From positions 1-47,243 of the forward strand of contig NZ_JBNATW010000019.1 in NCBI RefSeq assembly GCF_049701175.1: a stretch of 47,243 bases of DNA, read 5' to 3'. The position numbers and the translations under genes are program-made. The notes beneath the pieces were generated by a model. That model searched no databases and was not told where the DNA came from. It worked only from the letters and a program-made list of their open reading frames with translations. Shown piece by piece: positions 1 to 7,072 of the stretch. The DNA comes from Thermovenabulum sp049701175 (GTDB lineage Bacteria; Bacillota; Thermosediminibacteria; Thermosediminibacterales; Thermosediminibacteraceae). Each line of letters opens with the position of its first letter. Position 1 is the first letter of the stretch.

Positions 1-17
1 GAACCTAAAAAAGGTTC
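1..17. other. small inverted repeat at window edge
   Basis: GAACCT (1-6) and AGGTTC (12-17) can pair around an A-rich loop. No T-run follows, so a terminator for an upstream gene is only a possibility, and the left part may be cut off by the window edge. Confidence 0.3.
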
Positions 18-58
18 TGTGATAATTTCTAAAACATATTATACGAGGAGGATTTTCT

Positions 59-769
59 GTGAATAAAGAAATTAAATTATTATGGGAATTGCAAAAAATT
101 GAATTAGAGGAAAATAAACTAACACAGATTTTTCATACTTTAAATCAAAAAAAAGAATTGAAAAATTTGCACCAAATCCTTGAAAAGCAAGTACAAGAAT
201 TTGAGCTTTTAAAAAAGGATTTAGATAATAAAAAGGAAAAACTAAATCAAATTGACAAAGAAATAAAAGAAATTGAAAAGAATTTAAAAGAAAATGAGAT
301 GGTGCTATATAGCGGTAAAATAAAAAATTATAAGGAGATGGAAACTTTATCAAAAAAATCCAAAAGCCTTCAAGAAGTAAAAAAAGATAAAGAAGAGATT
401 TTATTAAAATATATGGAAGATATAGAAGAACTTGAAAGAAAATTAAAGAAAATTTCAAATAAAATCAGAAAAATACAAAAAGAGTATAAAGAAATTAGAT
501 TGAAAAATAGAGAAGATATTGATAAAATAAAAAAAGAACTGGAAAAATTAAAAGGTGATAGAGCTTCTATCATTGAAAGAATAAAGCCGGAATATTTAAC
601 TATTTACAAAAAGCTAAAAGCTACAAAAGCAGATCCTATTGCAAAGGTTGTTGATTCAAAATGTAGTGGTTGCAATACTATACTATCCTTAGCAAAGATT
701 CAGGAGGTGAGTCAATACACGCTGCCTGTATATTGCGAAAACTGTGGAAGATTAATTTTTGCGGAATAA
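59..769 (+). CDS. C4-type zinc ribbon / coiled-coil protein (zf-RING_7, DUF164-like)
   Basis: GTG start at 59 preceded by GAGGAGG at 45-51. The protein is 236 residues: a long Lys/Glu-rich coiled coil from about residue 1 to 175, then a C-terminal zinc ribbon with two Cys pairs (CSGC near residue 202 and CENC near residue 228). This layout is typical of the small bacterial family often found beside RNase H and rnpB in clostridia. The molecular function of the family is not established; a nucleic-acid or protein-binding role through the ribbon is an inference. It lies 46 bp upstream of the RNase H gene and is probably cotranscribed with it. Confidence 0.85.
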   Translation: MNKEIKLLWELQKIELEENKLTQIFHTLNQKKELKNLHQILEKQVQEFELLKKDLDNKKEKLNQIDKEIKEIEKNLKENEMVLYSGKIKNYKEMETLSKKSKSLQEVKKDKEEILLKYMEDIEELERKLKKISNKIRKIQKEYKEIRLKNREDIDKIKKELEKLKGDRASIIERIKPEYLTIYKKLKATKADPIAKVVDSKCSGCNTILSLAKIQEVSQYTLPVYCENCGRLIFAE

Positions 770-815
770 TCATGAAAGGATTTTATTTCAATTAATAGGA
801 AGATTGGGAGGTATT

Positions 816-1247
816 ATGAAGAAGTTAACATTGTACACTGATGGGGCATCCCGAGGAAATCCTGGTGATGCCGGAATTGGAATTGTAATTATTGATGAAG
901 AAGGTAATATTGTAAAGGAAATCAGCGATTATATAGGACAGACAACTAATAATATTGCAGAATATAAAGCTTTGATCACCGGTTTAAAAGAAGCTGCAGA
1001 GTTAAAATGCGAGGAAGTCAATGTATTTACAGACAGCGAACTAATGGTAAAACAGATTTTAGGAGAGTACCAAATAAAAAACGAAGGGTTAAAGCCCCTT
1101 TACAAAGAAGTATTTGAATTGATAAAAGAATTTAAAAAATTTACTATTACCCACATAAAAAGAGAACATAATAAAAGAGCAGATCAGCTTGCAAACGAAG
1201 GCATTGACCTTGCGTTAAGCGAGGATGAAATAGAAGTGGATTATTAA
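816..1247 (+). CDS. rnhA: ribonuclease HI family protein
   Basis: A 143-residue RNase H fold protein that would cleave RNA in RNA-DNA hybrids. Visible catalytic acidic residues are Asp9 (in YTDGASRGNPG), Glu49 (IAEYKAL), Asp73 (FTDSEL) and Asp123 (NKRADQLAN), the complete DEDD set. The ATG at 816 is chosen because GGGAGG (805-811 region) lies just upstream; an in-frame extension to 759 would overlap the preceding gene and lacks a ribosome site. The protein is short, lacks the basic handle of E. coli RNase HI and resembles the Bacillus/clostridial RnhA-like group. Its stop codon is almost abutted by the rnpB promoter. Confidence 0.9.
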   Translation: MKKLTLYTDGASRGNPGDAGIGIVIIDEEGNIVKEISDYIGQTTNNIAEYKALITGLKEAAELKCEEVNVFTDSELMVKQILGEYQIKNEGLKPLYKEVFELIKEFKKFTITHIKREHNKRADQLANEGIDLALSEDEIEVDY

Positions 1248-1248
1248 G

Positions 1249-1278
1249 TTGACATAAAATAAAAATTGATGATATAAT
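1249..1278 (+). promoter_or_regulatory. promoter of RNase P RNA
   Basis: Perfect TTGACA at 1249-1254 and perfect TATAAT at 1273-1278 with an 18-bp spacer. Predicted start falls around 1285-1290, exactly where the RNase P RNA begins. Confidence 0.9.
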
Positions 1279-1289
1279 AAAAAATACTG

Positions 1290-1636
1290 TGAGTAGGTCG
1301 GATGGTCGCGGGTGTCGTTTGGCATCCGAGGAAAGTCCGAGCTCCACAGGGCAGGGTGCTGGGTAATACCCAGTGAGGGCGACCTCAAGGAAAGTGCAAC
1401 AGAAATATACCGCCTAACACCTTATATGTGTTAGGTAAGGGTGGAAAGGTGAGGTAAGAGCTCACCAGCACACTGGCGACAGTGTGGCTATGTAAACCCC
1501 ACCTGGAGCAAGACCAAATAGGGGAGCAATGTGGTGGCCCGCCACGCTCCCGGGTAAGGTCGCTGGAGATGTCAGGCAACTGGCATCCAAGATAGATGAC
1601 CATCCTCGACAGAACTCGGCTTATAGACCTGCTCAT
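1290..1636 (+). ncRNA. rnpB: RNase P RNA (bacterial, rnpB)
   Basis: Catalytic RNA of RNase P, which matures tRNA 5' ends. The conserved core is readable: GAGGAAAGTCCGAGCTCC near 1328-1346, GAGGGCGACCTCAAGGAAAG near 1375-1394, ACAGAAATATACCGCC near 1398-1413 and ACAGAACTCGGCTTATAG near 1609-1627. The P1 helix closes between GAGTAGGTC (1291-1299) and GACCTGCTC (1626-1634). Length about 347 nt fits the family. Short open frames inside it are spurious. It has its own promoter and follows the RNase H gene. Confidence 0.97.
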
Positions 1637-1660
1637 GTAACAAAAATTGATTATTTATCA

Positions 1661-1700
1661 ATAATGTGGGTAGGTATTCTTATCGAATGCCTGCCCTTAT
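1661..1700 (+). terminator. probable terminator of rnpB
   Basis: Long hairpin: GGGTAGGTATTC (1668-1679) pairs with GAATGCCTGCCC (1685-1696) including G-U pairs, extended by AT pairs on both sides. The trailing sequence is T-rich but has no long U tract, so strength is uncertain. Confidence 0.6.
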
Positions 1701-1998
1701 TAAATTTGACAAGGTTTTAAGGATTGAAAAGTAAATTACAAGTTGTCGATAAAGAAGGATTTATATAAATTCAAAATAATTTAAAACAATTGTATCAAAA
1801 ATATTTATTTATTGACAATTTAAAAGCTAAAATACTATCTTCAATGCTGGAAGAGGAAAGAAAAAAGCCAGAGAAAGTTTATTAATATTTCGAAAAATAT
1901 AAAAACAATTTAAGGAAAAAATATAAAATTTAAATCCTTAATGATAGGAAAAAATAAAATGTTTTTTTGCCTGCAAACTTATTGGATATTAATCAAAG
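1701..1998. other. AT-rich host intergenic DNA, no gene recognised
   Basis: About 300 bp between the rnpB terminator and the former tRNA-Thr terminator. It is very AT-rich with frequent stops in all frames; a Lys/Glu-rich fragment around 1845-1882 could be a gene remnant but has no start, ribosome site or recognisable family. Nothing else is supported. Confidence 0.5.
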
Positions 1999-2026
1999 AG
2001 GCTTCTGAGATTTTTCCCAGAAGCCT
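1999..2026 (-). terminator. ancestral terminator of tRNA-Thr
   Basis: AGGCTTCTG (1999-2007) pairs perfectly with CAGAAGCCT (2018-2026). On the minus strand it is followed by a T-rich run and lies just beyond the left copy of the tRNA 3' end. This fits the original terminator of tRNA-Thr, displaced from its gene by the insertions. Confidence 0.6.
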
Positions 2027-2034
2027 TATGTTTT

Positions 2035-2082
2035 CTGGAGCTGATGGAGGGATTCGAACCCTCGACCTGCGCATTACGAGTG
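2035..2082 (-). repeat. left attachment core (tRNA-Thr 3' fragment)
   Basis: 48 bp identical to 9503-9550 and to the 3' portion of the intact tRNA-Thr at 46382-46429, covering acceptor, T arm, variable loop and part of the anticodon arm. The 5' half of the tRNA is missing here. It is the outer left junction of the tandem insertion. Confidence 0.95.
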
Positions 2083-2161
2083 CCTAATTTTCACATCTTT
2101 CATTCATCCCACCAACGCCTTGAGTTTCAAAGCCTTCCGCCACCGAAAAGCCTTGCCTTTT

Positions 2162-2176
2162 CAGGAACTACGCATT
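2162..2176 (+). repeat. arm-type direct repeat, left copy
   Basis: CAGGAACTACGCATT here is repeated in the same orientation at 9447-9461, each copy 55-80 bp inside an attachment core. Tyrosine integrases bind such arm sites; assignment to the integrase of element A is inferred from position. Confidence 0.55.
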
Positions 2177-2255
2177 GGCCCCTTTTGTTGTTTTATATTC
2201 GACACTTCTTATCAAATTCCTGCTCAAGTGGATGAGTTTTTTTTAAAAAGGATGA

Positions 2256-2291
2256 GGCCCATAGTGCAAAACTATGGGCCTTAATGTTTTT
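2256..2291 (+). terminator. rho-independent terminator
   Basis: GGCCCATAG (2256-2264) and CTATGGGCC (2272-2280) form a perfect 9-bp stem followed by a T-run. It would insulate the element's regulator from transcription entering from the host side. Confidence 0.8.
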
Positions 2292-2330
2292 TGCCTTTAC
2301 TATACTTCACTTTGCCTTTGCTATACTTCT
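2290..2330 (+). repeat. tandem operator-like repeats upstream of the regulator
   Basis: TTTGCCTTTACTATACTTC (2290-2308) is repeated from 2311 with one base changed, period 21 bp (two helical turns), and shorter relatives (CCTAACTTCA, CCTAACTATG) follow to about 2350. Placement upstream of an HTH gene suggests regulator binding, which is an inference. Confidence 0.45.
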
Positions 2331-2457
2331 CCTAACTTCACCTAACTATGCTTTTGCAGTGCAAAAACTTAAAAGCTCTATATAGGAAGTAGGAAATATA
2401 TAGCTTGCTATTATAATTGTAACAGCATACTGAATAATTGTCAAAGGAGGAATGGTA

Positions 2458-2691
2458 ATGGTAACCGCCTTGCGTATATTGCGAGTAAAACGGGACTTAA
2501 CCATTAAGGAACTATCTCAAAAAGTTGGGGTAAATACAACATGGTACTGTCGCATGGAGCGAGGCCAAAGCTATATACCTCCACATCTGCGACAAAAACT
2601 TGCCGATTTCTTTGGGGTGCAGATTTCCGAAATCTGCGACCCTAAAACCGGTTGGCCTATACTTATAGACAACCAATGCCGAAGCTCGTAA
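2458..2691 (+). CDS. XRE-family HTH transcriptional regulator (element A)
   Basis: A 77-residue single-domain Cro/CI-type helix-turn-helix protein: the segment around LTIKELSQKVGVNTTWYCRM reads as the DNA-binding helices, followed by the IPPHLRQKLADFFGV helix typical of XRE proteins. The ATG at 2458 is preferred over 2452 because AAAGGAGG (2443-2450) sits 7 bp before it and only 1 bp before the other. It is the first gene of the rightward operon and lies downstream of the 21-bp repeats, so it is a candidate for controlling element replication or integration. Confidence 0.8.
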   Translation: MVTALRILRVKRDLTIKELSQKVGVNTTWYCRMERGQSYIPPHLRQKLADFFGVQISEICDPKTGWPILIDNQCRSS

Positions 2692-2737
2692 GGAAATAAA
2701 AAAGGCCCTTTTCGGGCTATGCATTGGGGGTAATAGA

Positions 2738-3073
2738 ATGGTTTTCAAAATTGTTACTCCACAAGGTCTCAAACGCATTGGTGAAGTTAAAGGAGATACC
2801 CTTATTAAACACGTCCAACGTTCAAGGCACTTTCATCGCAAATTTAAGGCTTGGGGGATTCAGCAAGAGGCCATTCCCCGTCTTGAACGATTGAAAGTAA
2901 AGCATATACGCCTTGAGGTAAAGGACACCGGCGAGGTATTGGTTGCTCCCCTCGAGGTACTAAAGGCCCGTGGTTTTAGCTTTGATTTCGGTCATGGCAA
3001 GCAAATATTCCTTCGGGAAGAATATTGGCAACCACTCAATAACCGGCAATTGAGCTTATTCGAGGTGGTGTAA
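2738..3073 (+). CDS. hypothetical protein (element A)
   Basis: 111 residues, basic, starting MVFKIVTPQG and ending NNRQLSLFEVV. GGGGG at 2726-2730 serves as ribosome site. I do not recognise the family and see no membrane segment, signal or zinc motif. It is 2 bp upstream of the CHC2 primase-type gene, so it is probably translated with the replication genes. The last residues (QLSLFEVV) resemble the Q-L-S-L-F type clamp-binding motif; a sliding-clamp interaction is speculation from that motif alone. Confidence 0.6.
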   Translation: MVFKIVTPQGLKRIGEVKGDTLIKHVQRSRHFHRKFKAWGIQQEAIPRLERLKVKHIRLEVKDTGEVLVAPLEVLKARGFSFDFGHGKQIFLREEYWQPLNNRQLSLFEVV

Positions 3074-3075
3074 AA

Positions 3076-3627
3076 ATGCCTAACAATGCTGTAACACTTT
3101 CAAGTTTAACACAAAATGAAAAGGCAATCAATAGAATCCTTATTCGCCTCGAAGTGGTGAGAAACACCGGCCCGGGCAGGTGGATAGCAAAATGCCCTGC
3201 CCACCCCGATAAAAGGCCGTCGCTTGCCATTAAACAAGCGGAGGATGGACGTATTCTCCTCCATTGTTTCGCTGGGTGCAATACCCGGGCCATCCTCGAG
3301 GCAATAGGATTGGACTACTCTGACTTATTCCCCGGTTTTAAGAAGCAATCTTCCCGGCAAAAATTACGAGAAAATGCAGAAAAAAACCTTGAAAAAGCAC
3401 TAAAACGCATTGCTGAAAACGCAATTATCGAAGAAATCCGCTTAGCTGAACACCTTTTATGGAAATATGGGGGGTGGGAAGAAATTATGAATAACGCCCC
3501 CAACTCTGAGGTTCTGGCATGGCTGGCACATCGCCTAACATATCTTGACTACCTATGGCACGAACTTACAACCAACGGAATTTCGAGTGATATTCTTCTT
3601 TGGCTAAGGAAGGAGGCCATAGTATGA
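3076..3627 (+). CDS. CHC2-type zinc finger protein, primase N-terminal-like
   Basis: 183 residues. Near the N-terminus Cys40-Pro-Ala-His43 and Cys64-(x3)-Cys68 form a CHC2 zinc-binding module like that of DnaG-type primases. The TOPRIM catalytic domain is absent; the C-terminal half is helical (KNLEKALKRIAENAIIEEI region). In phages and satellites such stand-alone zinc fingers act with a separate helicase/primase. The ribosome site GAGGTGGTG ends at 3070 and the stop codon overlaps the next gene's start in an ATGA, indicating translational coupling to the ATPase. Confidence 0.8.
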   Translation: MPNNAVTLSSLTQNEKAINRILIRLEVVRNTGPGRWIAKCPAHPDKRPSLAIKQAEDGRILLHCFAGCNTRAILEAIGLDYSDLFPGFKKQSSRQKLRENAEKNLEKALKRIAENAIIEEIRLAEHLLWKYGGWEEIMNNAPNSEVLAWLAHRLTYLDYLWHELTTNGISSDILLWLRKEAIV

Positions 3628-5654
3628 CACTCGGCGAAGAACTCCTTGAAATGCTGACTGCCGAAGAACTTGAAACAATTGCGGAGGCAAAGGGGATACT
3701 CAAGAAAGAAAGAGAATCTCAGGCCCAAAGCCTTGTCAATCTTGTGTTGTCCGCTGGCGTCGAACTTTTCCATACCCCCGACGGCAACGCTTATGCTACC
3801 GTGCCGGTTAACGGCCATAAAGAGACTTGGCCCGTGTCCTCAAGAGGAAGCGGGCCTTTCAGGAACTGGCTACGGAGGATATTCTTTGAAAAGCACGGCA
3901 AGCCCCCCGGAAGTCAAGCACTCCAAGACGCAATAGGAGTGTTAGAGGCGAAAGCTCAATTTGACGGGCCGGAATATCCGGTTTTCACGAGGGTTGCGGA
4001 ACACGACGGCAAAATATACATTGACCTTGCAAATGACGCTTGGGAAGCGGTGGAAATATCACCAATGGGCTGGCGGGTAATAAGCGACTGCCCGGTAAAA
4101 TTTAGGCGTAGCAAAGGCATGTTGCCACTTCCTCACCCCGAAGCTGGGGGGAGGATAGAAGAACTGAAACAATTTCTCAATATCCCCGACGAGGATTCTT
4201 GGCGGTTGATGGTGGCGTGGCTTTTGGCGTCCTTGCGTCCAAAAGGGCCTTATCCGGTATTGTTATTGCAGGGCGAACAAGGAAGTGCGAAGTCTACAAC
4301 GTCAAAGGTATTGCGGGCCTTAATTGACCCTAACACCGCACCCTTGCGGACTGCACCACGAGACGAGAGAGACCTTATGATAACTGCCACGAATACATGG
4401 GCCGTTAGCTTTGATAATTTAAGCGGGATACCTCTCTGGTTGAGTGACGCACTTTGTCGGCTTGCTACCGGTGGAGGATTCTCGACAAGGACGCTTTACG
4501 AAAACGACGAAGAAACAATATTCTCGGCCTGCCGTCCTATAATCGCCAACGGCATTGACGAGATAGCCTCGAGACACGACCTTTTGGACAGGGCCATAAT
4601 TATTCACTTGCCCCCTATACCGGAGGAAAATCGAAAGGACGAGGCCCAATTTTGGGCCGAATTCGAAAAGGCAAGACCACGAATCTTTGGAGCACTCCTT
4701 GACGCTGTTAGTGCAGGGCTGAGAAACATTGATAGCGTGAAACTCGACAGACTTCCTCGCATGGCGGATTTTGCAAAATGGATAAGCTCATGTGAGGAAG
4801 TATTACCGTGGCCCTCGGGGGGATTTATGGAAGCATACTTGGGTAACCGTGAAGAAGCAATAGAAGTGGCCCTTGAAAGCGACATTGTGGCTGTTGCAAT
4901 TAAGAACCTTCTCGAAGAAAGGGAGGTCTGGGAGGGGACGGCAAGCGAACTGCTGGAGGCGTTGGAGGTATTCATTGACGACACCACGAAAAGAAGCGTC
5001 GCATGGCCGAAGAATCCGAGGAATTTAGGGAATAGGTTGCGTAGGGTTGCAACTTTCTTGCGTGCGAGTGGCATTGAAGTGGAATTTTTACGAGAGGGAC
5101 ATGACCGACGCCGATTAATTAGATTAAAGAGAGAAAACGTTGTCCGCAATGTCCGCAACGTCCGCAATGACCTCCAAAGCCTTGAAAATACTGGGCTTGA
5201 GGTGCGGACGATATGCGGACAACGTGCGGACAATGCGGACGAAGTGCGGACAACAAATAAAAATTCGTTGTCCGCAACAGAAGCCTTGAAAGACAAGGGG
5301 TTGAGGGATGCGGACAACAAAGCGGACAATGCGGACGATAAAATTCCCATTCAATCTAATGACATGCAAGACCAGCTTTGGGATAACCTTCTCGAACTTG
5401 CAAAAGAGAATCACCCTGAAGTATACGAACCCCTCAAGGCCCTACGCATAGCCGGAACAACGCTGAAGAAAACGGAAGAAGGATGGCAATTTAGGCCCAA
5501 TATCGGCAGTACGTTTAAGTCAAAGAAGGAATTACTTAATTGGATTAAGGAAAACATCATGCCACACAAGGAAGCAGTAAAAGACTTACTCGCAAGACTA
5601 AAAAAAGAAAGCAACGTCCAAAATGATGGTGGCTTGGAGGTATGGGAAATATGA
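3624..5654 (+). CDS. P-loop replicative helicase-like ATPase (VirE/D5-like)
   Basis: 676 residues. A Walker A motif GEQGSAKST is at about residues 217-225, a hydrophobic strand AVSFDN at 260-265 reads as Walker B, and the SACRPIIANGIDEIASRHDLLDRA region resembles the sensor/arginine part of phage and plasmid helicases. The start at 3624 is used because AAGGAGG precedes it and ATGA overlaps the upstream stop; 3600 is an unlikely upstream alternative. Residues about 507-571 are low-complexity (Asn/Arg/Asp-rich) and are encoded by 12 copies of GTCCGC/GCGGAC, so this linker may be shaped by a DNA function (an origin). It would unwind element DNA for autonomous replication. Confidence 0.8.
   Translation: MTLGEELLEMLTAEELETIAEAKGILKKERESQAQSLVNLVLSAGVELFHTPDGNAYATVPVNGHKETWPVSSRGSGPFRNWLRRIFFEKHGKPPGSQALQDAIGVLEAKAQFDGPEYPVFTRVAEHDGKIYIDLANDAWEAVEISPMGWRVISDCPVKFRRSKGMLPLPHPEAGGRIEELKQFLNIPDEDSWRLMVAWLLASLRPKGPYPVLLLQGEQGSAKSTTSKVLRALIDPNTAPLRTAPRDERDLMITATNTWAVSFDNLSGIPLWLSDALCRLATGGGFSTRTLYENDEETIFSACRPIIANGIDEIASRHDLLDRAIIIHLPPIPEENRKDEAQFWAEFEKARPRIFGALLDAVSAGLRNIDSVKLDRLPRMADFAKWISSCEEVLPWPSGGFMEAYLGNREEAIEVALESDIVAVAIKNLLEEREVWEGTASELLEALEVFIDDTTKRSVAWPKNPRNLGNRLRRVATFLRASGIEVEFLREGHDRRRLIRLKRENVVRNVRNVRNDLQSLENTGLEVRTICGQRADNADEVRTTNKNSLSATEALKDKGLRDADNKADNADDKIPIQSNDMQDQLWDNLLELAKENHPEVYEPLKALRIAGTTLKKTEEGWQFRPNIGSTFKSKKELLNWIKENIMPHKEAVKDLLARLKKESNVQNDGGLEVWEI
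5142..5336. repeat. iteron cluster inside the helicase gene, candidate origin of element A
   Basis: GTCCGC occurs at 5142, 5151, 5160 and 5270; its complement GCGGAC at 5204, 5215, 5226, 5235, 5246, 5310, 5322 and 5331. That is 12 copies in 195 bp, oriented in blocks, with 11-bp spacing dominating the 5204-5251 block, so copies lie on one face of the helix. Most are extended by flanking AA/TT. Phage lambda and several satellites keep their origin iterons inside the replication gene; the same function is inferred here. Confidence 0.65.
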
Positions 5655-6007
5655 CGCCTGAGGCCATCGTTGAAGAACTGGAGAGAAAGGGCGTAAAAAT
5701 AACCGTCGCTGGGGACAAGCTCAGGCTTGAGGCCCCGGCTGGCGTCCTTACTCCATCGCTGAAGGAACTCATAGCACGCAATAAGGCCCAAATCATCGAA
5801 TGGCTTATGAACCCTACTACCGACTGCATGGGCACGGTAGTAAAGTTATACCACGCAAGGAAGGAATGTTTAGAAGCTGGCTACTGCTTACAATTTACGC
5901 TGGACTGCGACCTATTCCCTCTAACTTGGCGATGGGGATGGTGCAGTGAAAGGGTTAGTATGCAATGGCCACAAAAGAAAAGGCAATTGAAAGCCTCGTC
6001 GGTTTAA
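5651..6007 (+). CDS. TubC N-terminal docking-domain-like protein
   Basis: 118 residues. Residues 1-52 (MTPEAIVEELERKGVKITV through IIEWLM) match the pattern of the TubC_N docking fold: helix, beta strands with GDKLRLEAPAG, then LTPSLKELIARNKAQI. Such modules also occur in phage and satellite replication proteins, where they probably mediate protein contacts. The remainder is Cys/Trp-rich (DCDLFPLTWRWGWC) and unrecognised. The ATG at 5651 overlaps the helicase stop (ATGA) and has GGAGG 10 bp upstream, so it is favoured over 5642. Its end overlaps a doubtful small frame and lies just before the cos-like segment. Confidence 0.65.
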   Translation: MTPEAIVEELERKGVKITVAGDKLRLEAPAGVLTPSLKELIARNKAQIIEWLMNPTTDCMGTVVKLYHARKECLEAGYCLQFTLDCDLFPLTWRWGWCSERVSMQWPQKKRQLKASSV

Positions 6008-6165
6008 CCGACGACCCTATGGGGGGAGTCCAAATTTCGGGCTTGCTCTGGGAACCGGCGGCGGGCAGGCTTGCGTTTACAAAATTCCCTTTATCTCGCA
6101 AAAGGGGGAAAGGAGCGGTTGACTACCCCTTCCCGAATATGAAGAAGCCTGCAAAGTGGTTTTAA
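5965..6165 (+). CDS. doubtful small protein overlapping the cos-like segment
   Basis: 66-codon frame with AAAGGG about 10 bp upstream of its ATG. No family is recognised. Much of it (6031-6108) overlaps DNA that is conserved with a non-coding stretch of prophage B, which argues that the conservation is of a DNA site and that this frame may not be a gene. Confidence 0.25.
   Translation: MATKEKAIESLVGLTDDPMGGVQISGLLWEPAAGRLAFTKFPLSRKRGKGAVDYPFPNMKKPAKWF
6031..6108 (+). other. cos-like packaging segment shared with prophage B
   Basis: Aligns with 27262-27340. An ungapped 59-bp block (6050-6108 against 27282-27340) has 47 identities by my count, including an unbroken ACCGGCGGCGGGCAG and the paired blocks TTCCCTTTAT and TCGCAAAAGGGG separated by one base; homology extends about 20 bp further left with one gap. 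CCCTTT and AAAGGG form a small dyad. In prophage B it lies between the HNH and TerS genes, where cos sites lie in HNH-type cos phages. Function as a cos site is inferred. Confidence 0.65.
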
Positions 6166-6413
6166 TCTTGCTGTGGTAGGTCAAACCAATCCAATTTTGG
6201 AGTCGCTATAACGCTAAAGCAAGAATCACAAAAAAGGGGATTGCGTTAAAAGCAGAACCTTCCTCAAATTTGAGGAAGCCTCTTAAACGGAAGTTTCCTG
6301 CTTTCGGTAATTTTACCCCTCCCCCCGGTGCAGTAAATCAAAGGCACTCTGGAGACTGGCGGGCAGGGCCTTCAAAAACCCCGGAAGGGACTTTTACACG
6401 AGGGGGGTTGAAA

Positions 6414-6554
6414 ATGCTACGCACTTTACGACCTGTTTTTAAGAAGGGGGAACTGCACATTTACCTTACTACCTGCTGGCGTTGGAAGGATGAATTTCTC
6501 ACACTTATGGCCCTGCTTGCGGTAGAAGAAGGACTAATAAGGATTGAAGACTAA
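6414..6554 (+). CDS. small hypothetical protein (element A)
   Basis: 46 residues beginning MLRTLRPVFKKGELHIYL, with GAGGGGGG about 8 bp upstream of the ATG. The frame is open upstream to 6270 but without a ribosome site, so the short version is taken. It has a hydrophobic middle (LTLMALLAVEEG) too short to call a membrane helix. No family recognised. Confidence 0.5.
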   Translation: MLRTLRPVFKKGELHIYLTTCWRWKDEFLTLMALLAVEEGLIRIED

Positions 6555-6575
6555 CGGTGAAAGGAGGCTTTTCTT

Positions 6576-6659
6576 GTGGAGTCCATACTTTACCCCTTGA
6601 GCTGGGCATTATCGGCCATGGGAGCAATGCTACTGCTGAAATTCCTTTTCTCGAGGTGA
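6576..6659 (+). CDS. 27-residue predicted membrane peptide
   Basis: GTG start at 6576 with a strong AAAGGAGG at 6560-6567. The peptide is almost entirely hydrophobic through ILYPLSWALSAMGAMLLLKF, one transmembrane span, ending in FSR. Its stop overlaps the likely ribosome site of the next gene, suggesting coupling. It is too short for homology judgement; a role at the membrane (for example interference with lysis or host sensing) is speculation. Confidence 0.5.
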   Translation: MESILYPLSWALSAMGAMLLLKFLFSR

Positions 6660-6664
6660 GGCGA

Positions 6665-7072
6665 TTGATTCCTACCCACGTAAGGCGATTTTGTAAGGAC
6701 GTATTAAGGCAATATCCGTTTATGAAGAAGGAGCTTGCCACCCTTGAGGAAGAATGTAAAGCGGTGGCCGGTGCTATCCCCTCCGCTTGGCCTGCGGAAG
6801 TGAGGATAAAGGCGATAGGCGACAGGACGGCCAATCAGGCTTTCCGGTTACTCAGGCTTGAAGAACGCTGGAGGCAGGTTAAATTTTACGTTGAGGCGGT
6901 AGAAGATTTATTGGCATACCTTGACGAAGAAAGGCGAAAACTCGTAGAACTGCACTTCTTTAAGGGCCTGCCTCCTTGGAGGGTGGCACAAGAACTAAAC
7001 ATCTGTGAACGCAATTTCTACCGCAATGAGAAGGAAATCCTTGTCCTATTGGCCCATAGGTTGGGGTTGTGA
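6665..7072 (+). CDS. sigma-70 region 4-like phage late regulator (ArpU/RinA-like)
   Basis: 135 residues if started at the TTG at 6665, which has GAGGTGAGG just upstream; starting at 6557 would overlap the small membrane peptide and lacks a ribosome site. The N-terminal half is helical; the C-terminal part, from LVELHFFKGLPPWRVAQELN to the end, reads as a sigma-region-4 helix-turn-helix. Proteins of this layout activate late (packaging) genes in Gram-positive phages and satellites. Prophage B has a counterpart at 23371-23799. The start is uncertain, the fold assignment fairly good. Confidence 0.65.
   Translation: MIPTHVRRFCKDVLRQYPFMKKELATLEEECKAVAGAIPSAWPAEVRIKAIGDRTANQAFRLLRLEERWRQVKFYVEAVEDLLAYLDEERRKLVELHFFKGLPPWRVAQELNICERNFYRNEKEILVLLAHRLGL

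Larger units (their letters stand above)
2083..2457. other. left end of element A: non-coding regulatory region
   Basis: No convincing gene. It holds an arm-type repeat (2162-2176), a terminator (2256-2291), two 21-bp-spaced direct repeats (2290-2330) and a TATAAT at 2412-2417 about 40 bp upstream of the first regulator gene, without a good -35 box. In the excised circle this region would lie between attP and the regulator gene. Confidence 0.6.

Noticed and set aside
1845..1882. Lys/Glu-rich fragment as a host gene remnant
   Set aside because: Too short, no start or ribosome site, and no recognisable family.
2044..2235. 63-codon frame beginning MEGFEPSTCALRVP
   Set aside because: Derived from the tRNA-Thr fragment in the left attachment core; not a gene.
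4604..5350. 248-codon minus-strand frame inside the helicase gene
   Set aside because: Composition is Ser/Leu/Arg-rich as expected for antisense of a GC-richer coding region, and it has no ribosome site or recognisable domain.
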